Source of the DNA: Hydrogenophaga sp.
GTDB taxonomy: Bacteria > Pseudomonadota > Gammaproteobacteria > Burkholderiales > Burkholderiaceae_C
Assembly: GCF_018780075.1 (NCBI RefSeq)
Contig: NZ_JADMKB010000017.1
Span: forward strand, 1-33,528
Length of the DNA: 33,528 nucleotides
Reading direction: 5' to 3'
Shown here piece by piece: positions 27,684 through 33,528 of the stretch (positions are counted from its first letter, which is position 1; every line of letters starts with the position of its first letter). A model generated the notes under the pieces. It was not told the DNA's origin and searched no databases. It saw only the letters and a program-made list of their open reading frames with translations. A program made the translations under genes and the position numbers.

Positions 27684-28903
27684 CATCGAGTGGCGGGACG
27701 GCGGCTGGTGAGATGGCGGTGGAAGCCCCGACCTCCGCACACGAACTGGCTTCATTCGCGTGCTGGCCCGAACGCAGTCGGGGTCGGCGTTTTGCCGAAG
27801 CGGATGCCCCGACCCGATCGGTGTTCCAGCGCGACCGAGACCGCATCATCCACTCCACCGCGTTTCGGCGACTGGTCTACAAAACCCAGGTGTTTCTGAA
27901 TCACGAAGGCGACCTGTTTCGCACGCGCCTGACCCACTCACTGGAGGTGGCGCAACTGGGCCGAAGCGTCGCACGCACACTCGGCCTCAACGAAGATCTG
28001 GTCGAAGCGATCGCTCTGGCGCACGACCTCGGGCACACCCCGTTTGGACACGCGGGTCAGGATGCACTGAACGCCTCCATGAAATCTGCTCGCCCCGAAT
28101 TCGCGGCGGACGACGGGCAATGGGGGTTCGAACACAACCTGCAGAGCCTGCGCGTGGTCGATGCGCTGGAGGAGCGCTACCCCGCCTTTGACGGACTCAA
28201 CCTGACCTTTGAAACGCGGGAGGGGATTCTGAAGCACTGCTCCCGTGCCAACGCCGAGCGACTCCTGTCAAGCGATCACAGTGGTGTGGCCGCGCGTTTT
28301 GTCCACGGTGGTTCACCTTCCCTGGAAGCGCAGTTGTGCAACCTGGCCGACGAGATCGCTTACAACGCGCACGACATCGACGACGGTGTGCGCTCGGGGC
28401 TGCTGAGCATCGATCAGGTGGCTGAGGTGCCCCTGTTCGCGCGCTACCGGCACCAGGCTCTGGCGGCCCATCCCCAGCTGCAGGGGCGTCGCCTGTTGTT
28501 CGAGTCGATCCGCTTGATGCTCAGCGATCAGGTCTACGACGTGATCGACACCACGCGCGCGCGCATCCGCGCGTCGGGTGTGCGCAGCCCGGACGATGTC
28601 CGGGCGCTGACGGCACCACTGGTGGCGTTTTCCCCGGACATGAAAACCGAGTCCCAGGTGCTCAAGTCCTTTTTGCTGCGCAACCTGTACCGCCACCCGC
28701 AGGTCATGGAAACGACGGAAAGGGCGGCACGCGTGGTCAGTGAGTTGTTCACGCTCTACCTGGACCAACCACAGGAGTTGCCACCGGGCCAGGGTTCTGG
28801 GCAATCCGGCGCCCGGGTCGTGGCCGACTACATCGCGGGCATGACCGATCGGTTCGCCATCCGTGAGCACCAGCGGCTCAGCGGCACCGTGCTGTTTCCT
28901 TGA
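27680..28903 (+). CDS. dgt: Deoxyguanosinetriphosphate triphosphohydrolase-like protein
   Basis: A 407-residue HD-domain enzyme that hydrolyses dNTPs to the nucleoside and triphosphate. The core is clear: [30 protein letters not shown], and the metal-binding [13 protein letters not shown], with a later [16 protein letters not shown] helix carrying the last Asp. Substrate choice in this subfamily (Dgt type 2, about 370-400 residues) is often broader than dGTP. The GTG at 27680 overlaps the aroB stop; ATG 27713 is an alternative start giving 396 residues. Linkage to aroB is standard in betaproteobacteria. Confidence 0.9.
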   Translation: MTSSGGTAAGEMAVEAPTSAHELASFACWPERSRGRRFAEADAPTRSVFQRDRDRIIHSTAFRRLVYKTQVFLNHEGDLFRTRLTHSLEVAQLGRSVARTLGLNEDLVEAIALAHDLGHTPFGHAGQDALNASMKSARPEFAADDGQWGFEHNLQSLRVVDALEERYPAFDGLNLTFETREGILKHCSRANAERLLSSDHSGVAARFVHGGSPSLEAQLCNLADEIAYNAHDIDDGVRSGLLSIDQVAEVPLFARYRHQALAAHPQLQGRRLLFESIRLMLSDQVYDVIDTTRARIRASGVRSPDDVRALTAPLVAFSPDMKTESQVLKSFLLRNLYRHPQVMETTERAARVVSELFTLYLDQPQELPPGQGSGQSGARVVADYIAGMTDRFAIREHQRLSGTVLFP

Positions 28904-28910
28904 AGGCCCG

Positions 28911-30146
28911 ATGAGCGTCCAAGGCCGAGAGGCGCCCACGATCGCCGACCGCTCCGGCGCGGTGGCGATGGTGGTGCTGGCCGTGGGGGTCAGCTGTGCG
29001 CTGCACGTGGGCAAGCTGCCCGTGGCCATTCCGCTCCTTCAGGTGGAGCTCTCGATGAGCCTGCTGCAGGCGGGCTTCCTGTTGTCGCTGGTGCAACTCG
29101 CGGGCATGTCGCTGGGACTGTTGGTGGGATTGCTGGCGGACCGCATGGGGCCCAGGCGTGTGATGCTGACCGGCCTGCTGGTGCTGGCCGCCGGCAGCGC
29201 AGCGGGTGCGTGGGCGCCCAGTGTGTCGGCGCTGTTGCTCACGCGGGTGATCGAGGGCATGGGTTTTTTGCTGGCGGTGCTGCCTGCGCCGGGCATGCTG
29301 CGCCTGCATGTGAAAGACCCGGCCACGCTGGCGCGGGCGCTGGGCTGGTGGGGCACGTACATGCCGTTGGGGACCGCATTGGCGCTGTTGCTGGGTGTGC
29401 CCGCGATGTCCTGGATGGGCTGGCGCGCGGTCTGGGTGCTTGTGGCGCTGGTGAGTGTCTGCGCGGCCGGCATGCTCGCCTGGCAAGTGCCTCGGGAGCG
29501 GCTGGGGTCGGGCGCGGGCAGCGTGGGGCTGTGGCCCAGGCTGCACCGCACCCTGCGCGCGCCGGGGCCTTGGTTGGTGGCGCTGGGATTTTTCCTGTAT
29601 TCGGGCCAATGGCTGGCGGTCATTGGTTTTCTGCCCACGGTCTACCGCGACGCCGGTCTCGGCGGTGGCGCCATCGCCGGGCTCAGCGCGCTGGCCGCTG
29701 CCATCAACATGACCGGCAACGTGGCCGGTGGACGCTGGTTGGCGCGCGGCGCGCCCCCGGGGCTGGTGCTCGCCGCGGCCTATGCGGCAATGGCCCTCGG
29801 TGCGCTGGTGGCGTTTGGTGCGCAAGGGCATCCGGTCTGGCAGTACGTGGCGATTCTGGCCTTCTCCGGACTCGGTGGACTGATTCCGGGCACCTTGTTT
29901 GGGGTGGCGGTCGTGATGGCGCCTGGCACCGACACGGTGTCCACCACCGTGGGCTGGATGCAGCAGTTCTCCGCGCTGGGCCAGTTCACGGGGCCACCGG
30001 CCGTGGCATGGCTGGTCACGCAGGTGGGTGGTTGGCACGGCACGTGGATGCTGACCGGAGCCTGCTCGTTGCTGGGCATCGCACTGGCCGCGCAGTTGCA
30101 GCGGGTCTGGAGCCGGCGCCACCGGCCTGCGTCTACCGCCGGCTGA
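28911..30146 (+). CDS. MFS transporter, substrate unknown
   Basis: A 411-residue major facilitator superfamily protein with about 12 membrane helices in two six-helix halves. The loop between helices 2 and 3 has the family signature GLLADRMGPRRVM. The style recalls the CynX/NimT group of anion or small-molecule carriers, but no residue fixes the substrate. The start is ATG 28911 with GAAGG upstream, only seven bases after the dGTPase stop, so it is probably the last gene of that transcript. Codon use is strongly GC-biased. Confidence 0.88.
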   Translation: MSVQGREAPTIADRSGAVAMVVLAVGVSCALHVGKLPVAIPLLQVELSMSLLQAGFLLSLVQLAGMSLGLLVGLLADRMGPRRVMLTGLLVLAAGSAAGAWAPSVSALLLTRVIEGMGFLLAVLPAPGMLRLHVKDPATLARALGWWGTYMPLGTALALLLGVPAMSWMGWRAVWVLVALVSVCAAGMLAWQVPRERLGSGAGSVGLWPRLHRTLRAPGPWLVALGFFLYSGQWLAVIGFLPTVYRDAGLGGGAIAGLSALAAAINMTGNVAGGRWLARGAPPGLVLAAAYAAMALGALVAFGAQGHPVWQYVAILAFSGLGGLIPGTLFGVAVVMAPGTDTVSTTVGWMQQFSALGQFTGPPAVAWLVTQVGGWHGTWMLTGACSLLGIALAAQLQRVWSRRHRPASTAG

Positions 30147-30220
30147 GCGGCGCGGATAAACTGCCCGTCGTGCCGCACCGGGCGGCAGGGCAGGACATTC
30201 AAGATGCGGGGATCGATTCC

Positions 30221-30868
30221 ATGAGCTTTCTTCACCAGCTCAAGCAACAGGCGCGGGCGCTGCAATCGGAGCAGGGCGGACAGCAGCAGGGCCTGGAGGC
30301 CAACATGGCCGCCACCGAAGCGGCGTGCAAGATCGTCTGGAACTACTTCACCGAGCTGCCCCGGCAGCTCAACGTGATCGAGCCCGCTGCGGTGCAACTG
30401 GGACTGGACAGGAAGTCCCTGTGGCCCGCCATGAAGCAGACCGACTTCCGTTTCGATGCGCGGAAAAAGCGGCTGCGGGACCAGGAGGTTTTTGACTACC
30501 TGGCCCTGGGCTGGCGACTCGCCCCCCGGGAGGGTGAACCCCTTCGGGGGCAGGTGAGCGTGAACTTTCCGCCCGACCTCGAGCGGGTTCAGCGGCGCTT
30601 GCACGCCGGACATGTGGTTCACGAGCGGCTGGAGCAACGCCACCCGGAGTCCAACGCCCTGCTGGCGATCGTTTTTGATTACGAGATGGCGGCGCGGGCC
30701 AGCGTGATGGTGACGCCCGACCACGACAACCTGGTGCTCAGGTTCCGCCTGGGTTGCGTGGGCGGCATGGACATCGTCACCACCAGCGTGCCGGTGGCCC
30801 AACTGAACGGAGCGCTGCTGGACGAGCTGGCCCGGCTGATCGTCGGAGAGCCCAGCCGTTTTCTGTGA
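30221..30868 (+). CDS. Conserved-looking protein of unknown function
   Basis: A 215-residue soluble protein that I do not recognise. The first 30 residues are Gln/Leu-rich and may form a helix (SFLHQLKQQARALQSEQGGQQQG). The rest alternates charged helices and beta segments (QTDFRFDARKKRLRDQEVFDYLALGWRL is at about 75-102). There is no signal peptide and no membrane helix. The frame is open for a further 1 kb upstream, but that part is only the shadow of the MFS gene. The start chosen is ATG 30221, with a GGGG upstream. Confidence 0.7.
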   Translation: MSFLHQLKQQARALQSEQGGQQQGLEANMAATEAACKIVWNYFTELPRQLNVIEPAAVQLGLDRKSLWPAMKQTDFRFDARKKRLRDQEVFDYLALGWRLAPREGEPLRGQVSVNFPPDLERVQRRLHAGHVVHERLEQRHPESNALLAIVFDYEMAARASVMVTPDHDNLVLRFRLGCVGGMDIVTTSVPVAQLNGALLDELARLIVGEPSRFL

Positions 30869-30876
30869 GCAGGTCG

Positions 30877-30904
30877 TTGCCGCCCGCGCCGGGTTCCCGA
30901 TAAT
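30877..30904 (+). promoter_or_regulatory. Promoter of the RAYT-like gene
   Basis: -35 TTGCCG (30877-30882), 16-base spacer, -10 GATAAT (30899-30904). The -10 is inside a perfect palindrome CCCGAT-A-ATCGGG (30896-30908), which might be an operator. Transcription would start near 30911, 10 bases before the AGAGGG ribosome binding site. Confidence 0.55.
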
Positions 30905-30931
30905 CGGGGACGGAATCAACAGAGGGTGCTC

Positions 30932-31639
30932 ATGGCGCGACTGGCTCGACTGACCCTGGCAGGGCAGGTTCATCTCGTGATGCTGCGTGGCAACAACCGC
31001 CAACCGGTGGTGCGGGACGACGCCGACCGCCAAGTCCTGCTGGACATGTTGGCCGAACAGGCTTTGCGCCATCGGGTGGCCATGCACGCCTACGTGCTGA
31101 CCGACAACCAGGTCCAGCTCCTGCTTACCCCGGAGTCTGCCGAAGGTGTGCCCAAGATGATGCAGGCCGTGGGGCGCAGCTATGTGAGGTATTTCAACAC
31201 CCGCCACGGGCGCAGCGGCACCCTGTGGGAGGGGCGTTACCGTTCGACCCTGATCCAGCCCGAGCGCCATCTGCTGGGCTGCATGACCTGCATGGATCTG
31301 GAGCCCGTGCGAGAACGACTGGTGGACGAGCCCGCCTCTTTTGCGTGGTCCAGCCATCGCCACCACATCGGACAGCTTCACGACAAACGCGTTTCGACGC
31401 ACCCCCTGTACTGGCGGCTGGGGAACACCCCCTTTGCGCGCGAAGCCGCGTACGCCGAATTGGTGCGCGCTGGACTCGCCGCGCCACAGATCGAAGCGAT
31501 GGCCCGGGCGGTGTGGCACGGCTGGCCCTTGGGCGATGCGGCCTTCGTGGCCTCGCTTCAGCAACAAACCGATCGTCGTCTGACGCCGGCCAAAGCAGGG
31601 CGCCCCGCAAAAACCAGTTCATCCACCTCGGTTTCCTGA
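30932..31639 (+). CDS. RAYT/IS200-like (Y1_Tnp) protein with substituted HUH motif
   Basis: A 235-residue member of the REP-associated tyrosine transposase family. The fold markers are present: HLVMLRGNNRQ (about 14-24), the strand AYVLTDNQVQLLLTP (53-67), and GRSYVRYFNTRHGRSGTLWEGRYRS (about 81-105). Active members have NHVHLL with the metal-binding HUH histidines; here these are Q60-V61-Q62. Tyrosines Y84 and Y87 remain. Loss of both histidines argues against DNA cleavage, so the protein may be domesticated as a DNA- or RNA-binding factor, or decaying. The long intact frame, good promoter and AGAGGG ribosome binding site favour an expressed gene. It lies directly before gltB. Confidence 0.85.
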   Translation: MARLARLTLAGQVHLVMLRGNNRQPVVRDDADRQVLLDMLAEQALRHRVAMHAYVLTDNQVQLLLTPESAEGVPKMMQAVGRSYVRYFNTRHGRSGTLWEGRYRSTLIQPERHLLGCMTCMDLEPVRERLVDEPASFAWSSHRHHIGQLHDKRVSTHPLYWRLGNTPFAREAAYAELVRAGLAAPQIEAMARAVWHGWPLGDAAFVASLQQQTDRRLTPAKAGRPAKTSSSTSVS

Positions 31640-31762
31640 AAAAGGTGAATGAAAACAGGGTTGATGTGTTCGATATTGATCTGTCCCTTATTAATCGAAA
31701 CAAGTGCTTTGAAATATTTAATAAGAATCTGACCCCAATTAATTGTCTTGGCATTTTTGTTG
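31640..31762 (+). other. AT-rich tail after the RAYT-like gene with a TCTGACCCC motif
   Basis: About 120 bases are far more AT-rich than their surroundings (for example ATTAATCG and AAATATTTAATAAG). Near 31726-31741 the sequence reads AATCTGACCCCAATT, resembling the short GGGGTCAGA-type motif often found beside RAYT genes (recalled, not searched). It may be a remnant of the original mobile element end. It overlaps the start of the gltB promoter. Confidence 0.45.
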
Positions 31763-31776
31763 CATTGCACTATCCT
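31748..31776 (+). promoter_or_regulatory. gltB promoter
   Basis: -35 TTGGCA (31748-31753), exactly 17 bases, -10 TATCCT (31771-31776). Transcription would start near 31783, giving a leader of about 37 bases with GAAGGA close to the gltB ATG. Confidence 0.65.
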
Positions 31777-31819
31777 TCGCATCCGCCTTTTTGTGCCCAC
31801 GAACTTTGAAGGAAGCGCC

Positions 31820-33528
31820 ATGACCACGGCAGCCGAACAGCAGCAACTCCAGCAACAGGGTCTGTACGACCCGGCCCACGAGCACGATGCCTGCGGCGTC
31901 GGTTTTGTGGCCCACATCAAGGGCGAGAAGCGTCACGACATCGTGACCCAGGCGCTCAAGATCTTGGAAAACATCGACCACCGTGGCGCCGTGGGGGCCG
32001 ATGCCCTGATGGGCGACGGCGCCGGCATCCTGATCCAGCTGCCCGACGCGCTGTACCGCGAAGAAATGGCCAAGCAGGGCGTGGCCCTGCCACCGGCCGG
32101 TGAGTACGGCGTGGGCATGATCTTCCTGCCCAAGGAACATGCCAGCCGCCTGGCCTGCGAGCAGGAGATGGAGCGCGCCATCAAGGCCGAGGGTCAGGTG
32201 CTGCTGGGCTGGCGCGATGTACCCGTCAACAAGGACATGCCGATGTCCCCGACGGTGCGCGAGAAAGAGCCGATCATGCGGCAGGTCTTCATCGGCCGCG
32301 GCACCGACGTGATCGTGCAGGACGCATTGGAGCGCAAGCTGTACGTGATCCGCAAGACCGCCAGTGCCCACATCCAGGCGCTCAAGCTCAAGCACAGCAA
32401 AGAGTATTACGTGCCCAGCATGAGCAGCCGCACGGTGGTCTACAAGGGCCTGCTGCTGGCCGACCAGGTGGGCACCTATTTCCTGGACCTGCAGGACCCG
32501 CGTTGCGTGTCGGCCCTGGGCCTGGTGCACCAGCGCTTCTCGACCAACACCTTCCCCGAGTGGCCGCTGGCCCACCCGTACCGCTATGTGGCGCACAACG
32601 GTGAGATCAACACCGTCAAGGGCAACTACAACTGGATGAAGGCGCGCGAGGGCGTGATGTCTTCGCCGGTGCTGGGCGCCGACCTGCAGAAGCTGTACCC
32701 GATCAGCTTCGCCGGCCAGTCCGACACCGCCACCTTCGACAACTGCCTGGAACTGCTGACCATGGCCGGCTACCCGATCAGCCAGGCCGTGATGATGATG
32801 ATTCCCGAGCCCTGGGAACAGCACACCATGATGGACCCGCGTCGCCGCGCGTTCTACGAATACCACGCCGCGATGCTGGAGCCCTGGGACGGCCCGGCCT
32901 CCATCGTGTTCACCGACGGCCGCCAGATCGGCGCCACGCTGGACCGCAACGGCCTGCGCCCCTCGCGTTACTGCGTGACCGACGACGATCTGGTCATCAT
33001 GGGTTCCGAATCGGGCGTGCTGCCGATCCCGGAAAACAAGATCGTGCGCAAGTGGCGCCTGCAGCCCGGCAAGATGTTCATGATCGACCTGGAGCAGGGC
33101 CGCATGATCGACGACGAGGAGCTCAAGGCCAACCTCGCCAACAACAAGCCCTACAAGCAGTGGATCGACAACCTGCGCATCCGCCTGGACGACGTGGACA
33201 CGCCGGTGGCCGGTGAATCCGCGCAGGAGCAGGGCATCGGCGCCACCGAGCCGCAGACCGGCGGCATGGAGAGTGTCACGCCCGAACTGCTGGATCGCCA
33301 GCAGGCGTTTGGCTACACGCAGGAAGACATCAAGTTCCTGATGAGTCCGATGGCCGCCAACGGCGAAGAGGGCATCGGCTCCATGGGCAACGACAGCCCG
33401 CTGGCCGTGCTCTCGGGCAAGAACAAGCCGCTGTACAACTACTTCAAGCAGCTGTTCGCCCAGGTGACCAACCCGCCCATCGACCCGATCCGCGAAGCGA
33501 TCGTGATGTCGCTGGTGTCCTTCGTCGG
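31820..33528 (+). CDS. gltB: Glutamate synthase (NADPH) large subunit, N-terminal part
   Basis: The first 569 codons are present and the gene runs off the right edge. GltB with GltD converts glutamine and 2-oxoglutarate to two glutamates in ammonia assimilation. A 24-residue propeptide precedes C25 of HDACGVGFVAH, the catalytic Cys of the class II glutamine amidotransferase domain, exposed by cleavage. Further markers are LGLVHQRFSTNTFPEWPLAHPYRYVAHNGE (around residue 233-262), GQSDTATFDN and LDRNGLRPSRY. The FMN and iron-sulfur domains lie beyond the window. Start ATG 31820, after GAAGGA. Confidence 0.98.
   Translation, partial: MTTAAEQQQLQQQGLYDPAHEHDACGVGFVAHIKGEKRHDIVTQALKILENIDHRGAVGADALMGDGAGILIQLPDALYREEMAKQGVALPPAGEYGVGMIFLPKEHASRLACEQEMERAIKAEGQVLLGWRDVPVNKDMPMSPTVREKEPIMRQVFIGRGTDVIVQDALERKLYVIRKTASAHIQALKLKHSKEYYVPSMSSRTVVYKGLLLADQVGTYFLDLQDPRCVSALGLVHQRFSTNTFPEWPLAHPYRYVAHNGEINTVKGNYNWMKAREGVMSSPVLGADLQKLYPISFAGQSDTATFDNCLELLTMAGYPISQAVMMMIPEPWEQHTMMDPRRRAFYEYHAAMLEPWDGPASIVFTDGRQIGATLDRNGLRPSRYCVTDDDLVIMGSESGVLPIPENKIVRKWRLQPGKMFMIDLEQGRMIDDEELKANLANNKPYKQWIDNLRIRLDDVDTPVAGESAQEQGIGATEPQTGGMESVTPELLDRQQAFGYTQEDIKFLMSPMAANGEEGIGSMGNDSPLAVLSGKNKPLYNYFKQLFAQVTNPPIDPIREAIVMSLVSFV

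Noticed and set aside
29210..30220. Upstream extension of the unknown protein's frame through the MFS gene
   Set aside because: The extension reads as low-complexity Gly/Arg/His sequence out of frame with a clear MFS transporter. The real start is taken as ATG 30221.
31225..31809. A 194-codon open frame overlapping the RAYT-like gene and its AT-rich tail
   Set aside because: It is out of frame with the conserved Y1_Tnp domain and has no homology-like features. It does not show a frameshifted RAYT extension convincingly.

Overview
This is chromosomal DNA from a high-GC betaproteobacterium, most likely order Burkholderiales and family Comamonadaceae. The basis is the pilMNOPQ-aroK-aroB-dgt gene order, System II (ResB/CcsA) cytochrome c maturation next to a cytochrome c4, MsrPQ, and protein sequences that read like Hydrogenophaga, Acidovorax or Polaromonas. 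The genus is inferred. No tRNA, rRNA, CRISPR array, prophage or intact insertion sequence was seen.

Layout. (1) 1-448: the 5' end of groES on the minus strand, with a CIRCE operator and an overlapping sigma70/sigma32-like promoter. (2) 449-6.7 kb: a two-domain protein joining a CruF-type carotenoid-biosynthesis membrane domain to an MpaB/rubber-oxygenase-type (DUF2236) domain; a 7TMR-DISM receptor with a decayed GGDEF domain; and, convergent to them, an orphan three-PAS histidine kinase. (3) 6.8-10.0 kb: metK on the minus strand with a structured leader and terminator, and two tandem LpxL/LpxM-family lipid A acyltransferases divergent from it. (4) 10.0-17.0 kb: engB (minus), cytochrome c4, resB-ccsA with a strong terminator, then msrP-msrQ. 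(5) 17.0-20.0 kb: the lipoprotein gene lptM divergent from cyaY, and mrcA (PBP1a) on the minus strand. (6) 20.3-28.9 kb: the type IV pilus operon pilMNOPQ, a small extra lipoprotein, aroK, aroB and a dGTPase-like gene. (7) 28.9-33.5 kb: an MFS transporter, a conserved protein of unknown function, a RAYT-like 'transposase' whose HUH motif has become QVQ, and the start of gltB.

How the genes work together. Much of the window serves the cell envelope: lipid A acylation, LPS translocon maturation (LptM), peptidoglycan synthesis (PBP1a) and the pilus secretin and alignment complex. A second theme is redox and heme: cytochrome c4, its System II maturation pair, and the periplasmic methionine sulfoxide repair pair MsrPQ.

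Most unusual items. The CruF-MpaB fusion at 449-2653 is a possible isoprenoid- or carotenoid-modifying or -cleaving membrane enzyme that I do not recognise as characterised. The RAYT-family gene before gltB has lost both catalytic histidines. The pil operon carries an extra lipoprotein. Functions come from motifs read by eye; no database search was run.
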